A stretch of DNA of 64,000 nucleotides from Coleophoma eucalyptorum. Lineage: Eukaryota; Ascomycota; Leotiomycetes; Helotiales; Dermateaceae. The notes under the pieces were generated by a model. It made no database searches, was not told the origin of the DNA, and saw nothing but the letters and a program-made list of their open reading frames with translations. Made by a program: the position numbers and the translations under genes. The first letter of the stretch is position 1. Each line of letters starts with the position of its first letter. Below, piece after piece: positions 11,673 to 23,014 of this stretch. The stretch is taken from NCBI GenBank assembly GCA_026120035.1, contig JALRME010000001.1, positions 1,749,909 to 1,813,908 of the forward strand, written 5' to 3'.

Positions 11673-13776
11673 CTAGACACGGGGAGGTTAGGGTAGGGTG
11701 AAGGTTAATGCGCGTGCTGGAATACTGGAAGCTTTTTCTTCGGGGTAGTGATCGATGAGGATGTCGAGGCGGTAGTTGATGGCTATGAGTATGCGAATGC
11801 GTATGCGTATGATTGTCGCTGTCGATGTGATCTGCTCCAAACCGACTCTGGACTGCAGACTCCCAGTGTGATCTCGACTTCTTCGAAATCGAGTTCGAGG
11901 TCGAGCTAATGCACTGTGATGGAAAGGACGTCCTGCAGGAACGACTCGCTAAGGGGGAAATCGAGGTGGTGAGTGTGGGCGTGGGCGTGGGCGTGAGTGG
12001 ACTTTTAGTGGAAATATTGCTGGGACTGGACATGGTCAGGGACGAGGACAGGTACTGGCAAGCTTCAGCATCTCTGAATCCCTTCAACCACGGAAATCCA
12101 TCCCAAGGCACGAGGTTGGAAGGACAAAGGCAAGTGGATGTGCGACGTGCGGGAAGATGTACAAAAAGCCATCAAGCGTCGTCTTCTACTTCCATGCTCG
12201 ACCTCTTCCTCCACCAGCAGCGACTAAGAGTAAGATTTATCTTGGATTGAGATGGCCCACCCACTTCCAAGTAGTTCTTACCTGACCACTGGTATATGTC
12301 ATAGGGGGAGGGATGTGCCTGGATGCGTCGTGTCGCCAACATTGTGCGCCTCAGTGCGCGGCCGTTCTTTGTGCAATCTCCCAGGAACAAGCCTCATTTT
12401 CTTCTTTCTTCCCTTCGTGTTGACACTTTATTCCTTATTGCTCTTGTTTATCGCCCTACTTTCGCATGGCAATTTTTGCCATTATGGGGGTCCCATTCAT
12501 GTCCATGCCAGCTGGTCCAATTTACGCGTTTACGCAGAATACAACCATACCGGTCAGCCGTGCTCCCGCGCTGAACGAGCGGATGGGCAGCAAGCACAGT
12601 AGCAACAGTAGCCACGACCGTGCTTTGCTTTTCCTGCAACGCTACCTGCGTAATCGGTAGTGCTACTACGCTCCAAGTCCATGACCAAGTGTGCTCGCTC
12701 TGGCTCGCAGGATCAGGATGGCCCTTTCCCATACTTCCCGGAATTCAGCTGGCGAATACTTAATCTACGTCCAAGCGCTGCTTACTTCCTTGGAAGGATG
12801 ACTGGACGGGAATGTTCCATCTGTCATAAGTACCTTGTTTTGCTTATGAATGCCGGTGATAGAGAAGGGTCTGAGTCCAAGAGAACTGTCAAAAGATACT
12901 AGAATTCTTTGCTTCTGCTGGGTTTCCTAGATGCATTCAATTACCATGCGCATCATACCTCCATGGATCTCGTCGGCATAGCCGAAAATGTGGCAGAAAA
13001 AGGAAAAAAAAAGAACATGTGCATCTTTCTGCATATCCGCGTGCCCTGTAATTCCAGGCTCCAAGTGCCTCGTATTCTGCCCTTCCCAGTAAGAAGGATC
13101 AAGTTAAAGCATCCCGCGGAAAGATTGGAATTTGCGAAAATCCTCCCTTTTGGGACTGGGGATCGTCCCACGCGAGATTACCCTGAGGGTGAGATCAGAG
13201 GGACAAGGGCAAGGACAAGGTCTACAACAAGGTCCCGGCGATTCGGGAAGAGCTTCAGTTAAGAAAAAAATGGTCAACTCGATCGAATTGTGCCTTTGTT
13301 TATGCCGTTGTTTGGCAATTTTTGTATTGTTGGAATCTTTGGTGAATTGACTGTTGAGCTAACTGACACCCGTGCCTCGCATAAATACTACTAGACGTTG
13401 TTCTAGCTGCTTACCAGGCATAGCGGAGCGGAGCAATGGTATCCAGACCGATATCCATCCGTGGAGGGCATATCTTAAGAATCGACTGTCAAAAGCCTAA
13501 GAAATATATGAGCAAGTGAGAAAATAATATTCAAATATTCAGCTGTTATTTCACTGATCTAAAACTAGGCAAGGGTTGATAATCATAAACCATATAACAC
13601 ATGATCGCAGCTTTTCATCTTGCTCATTCCACATTCATCAAAAACCCAAAGAACCCACCCATCAAGCTTTTGACCCAAAAATCGTATTTCCAGTTCCAAC
13701 CTACCGCTATTTCTATTCTTTCCCTCAAATCCATCCTAAACCAAAAACCAAGAATCAGATTATAGCAGGAGCAAAA
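11673..13776. other. Intergenic region including the ERF4 5' exon(s)
   Basis: The ERF4 start codon must lie here on the minus strand. An ATG at 12033 opens a Ser/Thr/Pro-rich frame and a good donor, CAG|GTAAGA, lies near 12287, but neither can be linked with certainty. A GTGGGC repeat occurs at about 11970-12000. From about 12650 to 13776 I see no gene; the last 250 bases are the probable 3' UTR of the next minus-strand gene. Confidence 0.5.
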
Positions 13777-16700
13777 TCAAAGTCTCCGATTAGCTTCGCC
13801 CTGCATCTTCCTCAGAGCCTCACGATGTGCATCCTGAAAGGCACCTCTTCGCATTTGTTCGTCGAGAACACTATCCCGATGACGTCGGTTCCGATCAGCA
13901 ATAGCACGATGATGCTCTTCAGCCTGACGTTGCTGCAGTAACTGACTATGCTGCCTCCCCAGTGTGGTACTTGGTTGAATATCCGGGGTGAAATCCTTTT
14001 GTATGCTCGCTCGCCACTGTGCCATCTGTGGGCGAAAGAGCGGGTGGATTTGTGACAAGCGCCGGGGATCGTTTGCCTGGATATTGTTGAAAGATTGTGC
14101 TTGGAGAGAAGAGTGGCGTTCTGGTCGTTGAGCAAAGGCTAGAGTATCTTGTGGTGCGGCTTGCCGATTCATGCTGCGTCGAGCAGCAAGATTCATGCTG
14201 TCGTCTACTGCAATTGATTTTTGCCGATGTGGTGAGCCCGCCTCAGAACTGTTTCCTGAGTGTTGACCAGACGAAATTCTGCCATGTATGGAATTTTCAC
14301 GAATCATGGTATTCCTTTTACCCAAGTGTGTCTGGACCGTTTCGAATGGTACAGACTGAATCGGTGGGGAATAAATACTGACCCTTGGAGAAGCACCTGA
14401 TAAGGGCGTGAAAGAGTTCTCACCAGGTGATTCTATAATAGTGTGGCTAAAGATGGGTGTAACGGAAGTGCGAAATACGGGCCGTTGAGGCATAGCTATT
14501 GACCGTAGCAATGGGTCTCGAGGTTTTGCCCCATCAAAGGGCGATAGCCCAGTAGATCTTCGTTTGGTTGCAGCACTTGAAATCTGTGACACATTTCTCG
14601 AAGCCAGAGCAGGTCGGGGCACTTCGCCCGTTTGTTGGAGATCTCGAATGTCCAGGGGTACTGGTAATTCTGCCAACTTTGAATCTTGAGCGGCAAAGTT
14701 GAGGGCCTCGGGAGATGGCAAGTCAGCGTTGCCCAGGTGCTTCGCCCATTCATTCGTGCGGTAGGACATCACCACCCTCGATGGCTGTGATGGCAAAGCC
14801 TCTTTCGTAAAGCTAACAGGCCTAGGACCAACAGATGAAATCTTTGATTCTGTATCAGCGGGCGCATCTTGAGATTGATCGACCTCGACTCGAGGAACTT
14901 GTGGTATATCAATCTTGACTTGACCATGTTCAGACCGCGAACCTGAACTTGAGGTTAAAGAGCGAAGTAGTCCAGGTCTTCGTACTCCTTGTTTCTTTGG
15001 CTCAACGTCCAGGATTTCTGTTCCCACAGTGAATGCTGATGTTGCAGTGCTATACGAACGAGAAAGATTATCTGCACGTGATGGCATTTCGTCCTCTGGA
15101 GTAGTAGTCTTGTCCAATTTGGGAGAATCAGATATGTTGAAGTCGCCTCGAATAGGACTTTGCATTGTTGTCCGCTGGCTGCTTGAATCCTCGTCGTCAC
15201 TTAACTCGTCCACGGTCGCACCAACGGAACTACGACGATCTTCTTCGGCGGCGTAAGGTATAATAAGGTCTTCTAAGCTAGGTACCGTGCAAGGCCTGGC
15301 TGGGTCTCCAGGAGATCTTCTAGATGCCCGTCTCAATAAAATTGAAGCCACGGAAAGCCGCTTGTTTTCTGGTGCCTGGTCATTGTCGGCACGCGTCCCG
15401 GCAACCGATGATCGAGTTGAGTGCCGATCTGAGTCAATTACTTGCTGGATACTGAAAGGTAGCGGAATGATTGTAGGACTATCACATCTAGACACAAGGC
15501 TCGGGCTATTAGTCGACTGGCAGCCTTGCAATTGTGCTTCCCCATCTGCTCCAGGGATCCACGACCTCCTGTCCAAATCATCCTGGGGTGTGCTGTGCTC
15601 TGAGATATTGTCCAAGCTTGGCTTGTCCATCTGCTCAGATTCACGCTCAGGTTCAATATCATGCGTCGATCGTTGTGTCGCACTGCCCCCATCCTGTGAT
15701 GCTTCGCCTGACTCATTGTCTGTGTGACCTAATGATCTCAATGATCTCTTCGCGGGTGAAGGCGGAATAGATGCCATTTCAATAACCTCAGTGTCCCTAG
15801 AATTGCGAACCGAAGCTATGAAGCTTCCTGGGCCTTTCCGTTCCAACGTTCCAATACCTGAATCCCTGTGGCTCTGTCCGTCGTGGAAGGTCGTGTTTTC
15901 ACCATAGGCATCCTCCCATTGTCCTTGCTCAAGTGTGTCTATTCGCTGGGTATGAAGCCCGGTAAGCTTCTCCTCTTGATGAACACCGCTTATGTCTTCG
16001 AAATTTTGAGCAGAACGTTCTTCATGTTTCTTCCTCATCATCAAAAACTTTGTTTGAGATACAATTCCTGCAGTCGCGAGAATTACTATCACAGCAATTT
16101 CGACTCGAATCGGTTTTGTCAAAGGGTATGTATCGGTGCCGAGGGGAAATAAATTATTGTTGACGTTCCAGACATAAGCCCAAAATTCCTTTAGGCCTTC
16201 TCGACTGAAGCAGTCGACACCTAAAACCACCGCTGTAGCTCCGGCGAAAGAGGTTCCACCAATCAACCCATATGGCCGTGTAATATGGCTGAGTGAAGTT
16301 GAGAATGCTGCGAGTGAAAGTATTATAATCAGTGCTATCTTCGAACCAGTGCCGGTCAAAAGTCCACCAGGTTTTAGAACAAGTAGCCACATGCTGAAAC
16401 AAAAACCACCAAGAAAAGTACCAAGCCCTTCAGTGACTTCAGTGAAGATGCAAGCTGTTGCACCGACTATGACTCCAGAAAGGACTACAGCCACTACATA
16501 TGCTCCCTGAATAGCACTACTGACAGGCAAGTTCATGACATAGAGGATCAGGACTGTGACTGACACGCTGACCAAATATCCGGCAGAGAGTGAGATCTGA
16601 AGAAGCTTGTGCTTTGTTCCAATGAGTGTATAGACAAGTCCTGTGGTTATGAGGAGGACACCAGCTACGCCGAATCCGGGAGTCAGAGAAGGTTCAATTG

Positions 16701-16985
16701 GAAGCTGGCCTAGGGCCACGGTAGCTTTATTACGGTCAGTGCTATATTATGTATGTAGATTGTTATGGCCAGCTTACAATTGAACATTGTGGAGTTAGAA
16801 ATAGTTGTTCTTGCTACTATACTCATCATACCTGCCGAGTTTATCAATGGCGATGAAACTAGCATCTCAGTGTCTAAGACCGAGTGGTCTCTCCTCTCAA
16901 TAACATATCGACTAGCCACTGCAAGTTGGGTACAGAAGCATAAAGTTAGGAAGGCATGAAGCATTGGCCGGGTATTTGGTGTCAT
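13777..16985 (-). CDS. TMEM198-like seven-helix membrane protein with long cytosolic tail
   Basis: Exons are 16985-16778 and 16724-13777 with a 53-base intron; the split codon is T|CT, giving 1051 residues. The N terminus is a signal peptide: a hydrophobic stretch L-H-A-F-L-T-L-C-F ending in A-V-A-S, followed by a short lumenal segment with two N-x-S/T sites. About seven hydrophobic helices follow (residues about 80-270), with the G-G-x-x-F-A-G-A-T-A and C-F-S-R-x-G-L-K-E-F-W-A-Y block of the TM7S3/TM198 (DUF4203) family. The remaining about 780 residues are polar, rich in Ser, Arg and Pro, with R-R-x-S-type sites, so probably cytosolic and phosphorylated. The C terminus is strongly basic with repeated Arg-His-Ala helices. 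Animal TMEM198 acts in Wnt signalling; no role is known to me in fungi. Confidence 0.8.
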
Positions 16986-18208
16986 GGTGACACTCGAAAG
17001 AATGTAGGCTGGCCAGAAATGAGTGTAAGGTGCGCAAAGCTGAAAAGAATGTAATGGTAAGAGAAAAGGACTTTCTGTACAACTAAATGATAGTGAGCAG
17101 CATTAAGGAATGGGCTGCAGCAACAAACACAAACACCGAAAAACGAATGAGAGAGTGAATGAATGAAAGAGAAAGTAAGTGCACTCGCGACGTGAAGGTG
17201 GAATTGCGCAGGTTGAATATACTGATCTAATGCTGGCTCCATAGTGTAAGGAACCATCCCCCGTGCAAGGGTTCAGCTCCACGAGCTCCGCCAATCGATC
17301 CAGATAAGAAGTTTCTTTTCCAGTCAACGAATAGCAGAAGAGGAGATCCGAATGGCATCGTGGTAACATCAGATATTGTCCGAGCTCTTGACTAAGAAGA
17401 GCAGGCTTGGAGCGTGCGTAGGGAAAACTGGAGACACGAGGCGTATACCTGAGATTACCGTATGATCGCCTTTAGACGAAAAGGAGACTGCCGAGGGTTC
17501 CCGCTCATGGTCGCAGGAACGTTGCCCTCTGCAGTGCTGGCTAGAGGAGCGTAGCTGCTGCCACTGACGAGAGGGACTTGCAGGGCATCTCAGGAGAAGT
17601 TCTGACTGCGAGGGGCCACGAGAATAGTAGCAAGATCTTGCCTTTTGGAGGTAGACGGCGTCAAACTTGTGGAAGTTGCGATCCGGTTTGCATAGGTTGC
17701 AGATGAGGCTGAGTGCCCGATGAACCTTGACTCGTAACCTAAGATGTACAGTAGAGGGGTTCGGCGGTGGAGTCGGCAGCCCATACCTACCATACAGTAG
17801 CATACGATGCCATGCCATACCATACCTCTTCTTCCCGTACGCCGGCCACGTTGGTGCCCTGGATACTGTTCTGCAGTTGGTAAATTGGAGTGCTAGTTTC
17901 GGATCCCTTCAGGTGCTGCCGATGCCGAATGGAGCTTGGGAATATTCCCATTCGACTGCTTTTGTGCTCGAAGCGAGATTGCAATAGCCTGTTTTCGTAG
18001 CAGAGGCAGAAACTGAGACTGGGGCTGTGAATTCTCTTCCTTGTCCTGAGACGTATACTTTTTACCTGGGCCGTTACCTTGCACTTACTCCAACATCCTT
18101 CACAAGTCTTAGAGTCGCAGTGCCAGCCGAGGTCGACTCCTAAGGACCTACGCATTATCTTGTGGGACGAACCGGTGGTGTGTGTGTCGACATGTTTTTG
18201 TTTTGGTT

Positions 18209-18556
18209 GACGCGTCGTGAAATCTGGGGAGACGCTGAATTAGACGTATTCTTAGCGCGACAAAGCCGAGAGAGTTTCGCCTATTTCTCCAACATGCGAC
18301 GACGGACGTCCTTTCGATTTTCTGGTTGACCTGCTCATAGGTAGTAGCCTCCACGGTCGCTGAAAAGCCTCCCACCGTCACTGAAACCTCCATTTCCATT
18401 CGCGGGAACATCGTTCATCACTCTGGTTGAGCCACAGTCGATTAGCTTGATAATGTTACTTACCAGGCACGAAATGAAGTCTGACGCTTAGCTAGCCGTC
18501 CGATGACGCCGCGGAGTACCATCTATTTAAAACGCGTCAACGATGGGGAGACGCGT
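18209..18556. promoter_or_regulatory. Candidate MCB (ACGCGT) cluster
   Basis: ACGCGT occurs at 18210-18215, 18532-18537 and 18551-18556. The two sites of the right-hand pair each sit next to GGGGAGACGC or TGGGGAG sequence, and the left-hand site is followed after a similar gap by GGGGAGACGC, so an imperfect module seems duplicated. ACGCGT is the binding core of the MBF (Mbp1/Swi6) G1/S factor in fungi; that it acts here on RIM1, about 700 bases away, is inference. Confidence 0.4.
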
Positions 18557-19072
18557 CGGGATGCGATATCAGTATCATTGGCAGATCGACTGTTGTTGAA
18601 ACCACCATGCTCTTGCAGTAGTACTGCGTCCCAGAGCTTCGGCCAAGAGGACCACCTATGGTGGCTTCGGATGTACTTGCATGCAAGCAGTTAAGTTATT
18701 GAGCCTCACATCCAAAGGACTTGCTTCCTGGACCAACCATACATATTGTCGAAACAGCTGAAATCATAAGACCACATCGTAGTCGGTATACTCCTTTTCA
18801 ACACGAGAGGACTCCCGGCCAGAAGTGCCCGGATGCGAGAAGGGGGCCGAGGTAACATAAATGATGTAGTACTTCTGTTTTGAGGCTTCGACTTTAATGA
18901 ATTACTCAAAGACAAACAGCACATGCTCACGGTCTTTAGACGAGTATACGATTTCGGCTTCTATTCGCCCACAAAAAAATACTACAGCTGCAAAATTCCC
19001 CTCGCTGACTGACAACAAGTAAAGATATAACAGTGGCGATAAAGAGCTGGTTGACAATATCATGAAATATAA

Positions 19073-19078
19073 CACGTG
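19073..19078. promoter_or_regulatory. CACGTG E-box upstream of RIM1
   Basis: A perfect CACGTG, followed by AC, lies 187 bases before the RIM1 start codon. This is the core bound by Cbf1-type bHLH proteins, which in many fungi control mitochondrial and sulfur genes. The same core with the same AC flank lies at 35821, ahead of ARP8. Confidence 0.35.
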
Positions 19079-19264
19079 ACTTTTCTCGCTATTTCGGGCT
19101 TAGTAAAGACCCCTGAGCAACTCGTCAACGCGACAACATCATCACCAATTGAAGTTTGCGCCAGGACAAACAGCTCTCGAACAAGACCTCTTTCTCCCTA
19201 TTTACCAAATCCAAAGCACAGTCTTTCCCGTTCTCCAGCTTCCAACTTCTTCACATAGCCCAAA

Positions 19265-19891
19265 ATGTCTTCCTTCCTCCTCCGCCGCGCCGTTCCTATG
19301 AGTGCCAGAGCTTTCAGCACCTCTACCCCGAGGTCCTCATTCGCGAAGATGACTATTGTCGGTCGTCTCGGTGATGTCCCAGCTATCGAGGCTACGAGTA
19401 CTGGACGAGAGATCTTGAAATACGTTGTTGGCACCAATAGCGGACCTAAGGATAACCAGAAGACGAGCTGGTTCAGAGTAGTAAGCTTCATGGACGAGGG
19501 CCCACGTCGGGATTTCATTACTAGCTTGGATAAGGGGTACGTTACTTCTTAATATTGTCGCGTATTATGGAGGACTACGGACTTGAGCTTTGTGTTGTAT
19601 GCATGGAATTTGTGGCTTGCATAGACACACGAGGCCTCTGCTGTTGGCGCCGTACCATCCTCAGCTAGAGCTCTATACTAACATATCCTCTTTCGCCAAT
19701 TAGTACTTTGGTCTACGTTGAGGGAGATGCATCAATGAGCTCATACCAAGATGAGAACCAAAAGACTAGGACATCTCTGAACATTGTTCAACGTAAGTTC
19801 CGGTTACTGCTTTTTTTTGGAAATTTCAGCTAAGAACTATGCTACAGAACGACTCGAGGTCCTCTCACCTAGAAAGCCAAGCCAAGAATAA
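19265..19891 (+). CDS. RIM1: Mitochondrial single-stranded DNA-binding protein
   Basis: Rim1 coats single-stranded mitochondrial DNA during replication and repair. Exons are 19265-19536, 19704-19792 and 19848-19891, giving 134 residues, the same size as yeast Rim1. Split codons are GG|T and C|AA. Residues 1-28 form a mitochondrial targeting peptide: Arg-, Ser- and Ala-rich, no acidic residues, with S-F-L-L-R-R at the start. The OB-fold follows: M-T-I-V-G-R-L-G-D-V-P, then W-F-R-V-V-S-F, D-F-I-T-S-L-D-K-G, L-V-Y-V-E-G-D and T-S-L-N-I-V-Q-R-L-E-V-L. These are the conserved SSB strands in the right order. The gene converges with GSH2 and is preceded by CACGTG and more distant ACGCGT motifs. Confidence 0.93.
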
Positions 19892-20339
19892 AGGCAATAA
19901 ATCTCCCTCTCATTACTCTCAACACATAAGGCCCAACGATCAACCAATTTTCCATTTGTTTGTGTACGAATATTTTCTTTGGGCGTTCCCTGTTGTATGT
20001 AAGCTTCTTACACTCAGACTCGGGGGGGACAATCTCGGGTTCTGAAATAAGGATGGATGGTAGTTCACGGATATTTTGTATTTTTTGGACGTCAATCTTC
20101 ACTCTGGGAGCGAATAAAGGCTATGATTTGGTGTAAGTGGATCATAAAGGCCGTGGCTATGGCTGGTATACTATCCTATATTTCGTTGAAAACCTCACAC
20201 CACCTTTGTTGATGACGCCCCTTATTCCGGCTACATAAAAATGGGCAAAAGGTGTTTCGTTAAGATTCTAGTGAGAGGTTGCAATTCTCTCAATGCTTTT
20301 AGTGTTGATGCTGTAAGTCTATTTTGAAGAGCTCCAAGC
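19892..20339. other. Convergent intergenic spacer
   Basis: This 448-base spacer lies between the RIM1 stop and the GSH2 stop and must contain both 3' UTRs. It is AT-rich with a G run near 20024. No gene was seen. Confidence 0.7.
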
Positions 20340-22076
20340 TCACACCAGACGAACACTATCCATAGATCCAAACCCAGCTGCAACACCGCCTTCCTCACTC
20401 TGATCACCCTTGGTACGCAACAAATATCCGGCCTCCTCATTAGATATGATCTCCTTGGTGTCTTGATTCCACAAACAAGTACCATAGATACCCAGTTCAC
20501 AGATTACACCACCCTTCTCTACGTTGCCATTGCGAAGGATCATATTCTGCACTGGTGGCGGTGAGATGATCTCCATTAGAATATATGACTTCCAGTGCGA
20601 TTCTGGGAGGCTCTTCAGGAAGGGCGGAATGGCTGATCGGTAGGTGTTGTTTCCTCCGCCCTCTCTCTGTGGTTTCAGGACATAACCTTTACAATTCTCT
20701 TCATCCAGAGCGATTTTGCGTGCCTTCAATCCAGCTGGCGAGTCATCCAGTGGGTAGATGTTGGTGAATGTATCCTCAAGGGTTTTTACTTCTGATACCA
20801 TGGTGGATGGGTTAATGAATCGATGTAGCATTGCTGGTTCGGATGCTGAAGTTGGTGTGGCAAGGACTTGTTGCACTTTCTTTGCCCCGGCCAATTGCGT
20901 CAAGATAGATGGGCATTTAATGGCATTGGATCTTTCGATTTGCAGACGTCCTTTCCAAGCAGATTCATTTGAATAATCTTCAGGTCCATATCCGGCGCGG
21001 AAATAAACAACTGCTACCTCAAAGATCTTGGATGGATTACTTGGGAGATGGTATAGAAGTTGACGTTTTGGCGTATCTGCAACCGATGTCCTGGCCAGTA
21101 CTTCTGAGAATGGAAGACGGAAGACCGGGATGTTCTTTTCTTTAAGCTCGTATTCCAGATGGCGCTGGTCAAAGATATTACGTTCTGGGGTTTGGACAAG
21201 GAACAATACACAAGGGTCATATGTGGTCTTCTCGGCTTCCGTGTAGGCGCCGTATGCAACCTGCAACCCTGCGGCAAGTGATTGAGTGCTTGCATTTTCT
21301 GGAAGATCCATATCCGACTGTTGGATTCCATTTTCAATGTATTTGTAATCGCTCTGTGCTAGATACCTGAGGATTATCAGCAAGGAAGTTACTATGATGG
21401 ATAGATGAGGAAACCCACCTATGCAGATTGGATGTTTGGGAAGAAAGACCACCGAAAGAAGCTGCAATAGTGTTGAACTCGACCTGTTTTATGGTTGGAG
21501 CAATTTCAGGGCCACTTTGATGAACCATGTAATCAGACCGGAAGATGCCTAGGGAAATTTTCTGTGAGGTGTCATTATTCCATCGCATTTCAATTACAAG
21601 TAAAAAGTACCTGTGTATATCCTTCTTCCTTTACTTTTAAGTGAACTTGCCAGAGTTCTGCAATAAAGTCATCAACTTCGAGGAGTCTGAAGCGCGTCAG
21701 TGTTGGGTCTCACAGGGGCAGCTCTTTTGTAAATTAATAGCATTCAAGCGATTTGAGACATTCTAAGGCCTCCGACTTACTCCTGTACTATGCCTTTCAA
21801 AAAATCTTCATCTTGAGCAATAGCAGCATATAGACTATTGTAGGCCTTCGAGATTGATTTGCCTTGCTCAAAGCAAGTACGTGGGAAAGGACTTGGAAAT
21901 AGGGTAACCGGGACAGTTGTGGCCAAGACTCCATGGGGATCAGCCTCTGCTGCTACCAAGGATACAGGAGGTCGCACAGTAAGACCGTGAGCCACGGACC
22001 AATCCTTGATGGTCGACAGCAGACTGCCAGTCTCGGCCTCAGTCAAATCCGGCGGGTAGGCTCTACTGGGTGCCAT
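20340..22076 (-). CDS. GSH2: Glutathione synthetase
   Basis: Glutathione synthetase joins gamma-glutamylcysteine and glycine using ATP, the last step of glutathione synthesis, in the cytosol. Exons are 22076-21781, 21686-21611, 21561-21419 and 21366-20340, giving 513 residues (yeast Gsh2 has 491). Family blocks in order are Y-P-P-D-L near the N terminus; R-S-D-Y-M, K-Q-V-E-F-N-T-I-A-A-S-F-G-G-L and L-H-R in exon 3; A-V-V-Y-F-R-A-G-Y-x-P and E-R-S-N-A-I-K-C-P-S; then Y-V-L-K-P-Q-R-E-G-G-G-N-N, the Gly-rich ATP-binding triad; and V-A-A-G-F-G-x-M-D-S-V at the end, the second substrate loop. All look intact. It shares a 0.9-kb divergent promoter with the Snf2 gene. Confidence 0.96.
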
Positions 22077-23014
22077 GACGCAGCTCGTATTAGCAAGCTA
22101 AGGGCAACAATACTCCAACGCAGAAGAGTTGGGAAAATTGAAAATGAGGCTGAATGACAGAGAAATGGGAAGAAAAGAGCTGTATGACAAATGACGATGG
22201 AGGGGTTCCAGTCGGAAGTACAAATGTGATAATGGTGTGATAGTGGGGGTGGGGCTCAGATAAAGGCCTGCAAACGCGCTAAAATGGCGCGCGTTAACCC
22301 GTGCCTGGTCGACATCAACCTGAATAGCATCATTGCAGCCAGATTAAGGAACGAATTTCAGTCAGGCCGTCACCCAACACCTTAGTGCCAGGTCAGCGCC
22401 ATCATCAGCTAGGATCTGGATATTGTACTCGCCGCAACTTAACATCTCTTCTGTGGACGCGTGACTTGGATGCATTCCCAGTTGTTCACATCCAACAGTC
22501 TATTTTCTCGATTTCTTCACCTCCCCCCAAACACATACAGCTTCTCGGCCGTCTCCCCATAGATAACTGCAATTCCCAAGTCATCTGCTCTCTTTTAAAC
22601 CTATTCTTGTTAAGACAACTCCTTCGAATCCTGCCTAAATGCTACTGTAAAACTTCCTCGGACTACAGACACACCTGATTTTGTTGCTGGTTTAATTATC
22701 TTTGAAGGTTGGTTCGAACTTTCAACTCCTATCCCACAGCGTGGATATGACACGAAAGTGATCCAAGAACGTTTTACCTTATCCAAACTGCGTAATCTTG
22801 GTTGTCTGGTAAGATCAGCTTTCATCTTCATCAGATCCTCAAATTCACTATTATTCCATCAAGTTGGGTCGCATTTCATTTTTCTGTTTTCTCACAAAAG
22901 CAACTTCAAGAGTAGTTTGTCTCGTACCCAACCGCACACCACATCACTGCATCACAATCTCGCCACCCTTTTCACTTGTTCACTTAGCTATTTCAGCTAA
23001 ACAGTGTTACAACA
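22077..23014. promoter_or_regulatory. Shared divergent promoter of GSH2 and the Snf2 gene
   Basis: This 938-base region serves GSH2 (leftward) and the Snf2 ATPase (rightward). It holds an inverted repeat with arms AACGCGC (22273-22279) and GCGCGTT (22289-22295) separated by nine bases, and a perfect ACGCGT at 22457-22462. CT-rich stretches before 23015 look like the Snf2 leader. No protein gene was seen inside. Confidence 0.55.

Larger units (their letters stand above)
16986..19264. other. Divergent intergenic region with ACGCGT boxes
   Basis: It separates the 1051-residue membrane protein (minus) from RIM1 (plus) and should hold both promoters. No gene was recognised. Points of note are a CATACC-rich patch at about 17785-17825, three ACGCGT motifs at 18210, 18532 and 18551, and a CACGTG at 19073. 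Confidence 0.6.

Noticed and set aside
22708..22722. GGTTCGAAC resembling a tRNA B box
   Set aside because: No matching A box or cloverleaf stems could be drawn in the preceding 60 bases. I found no other convincing tRNA in the window.
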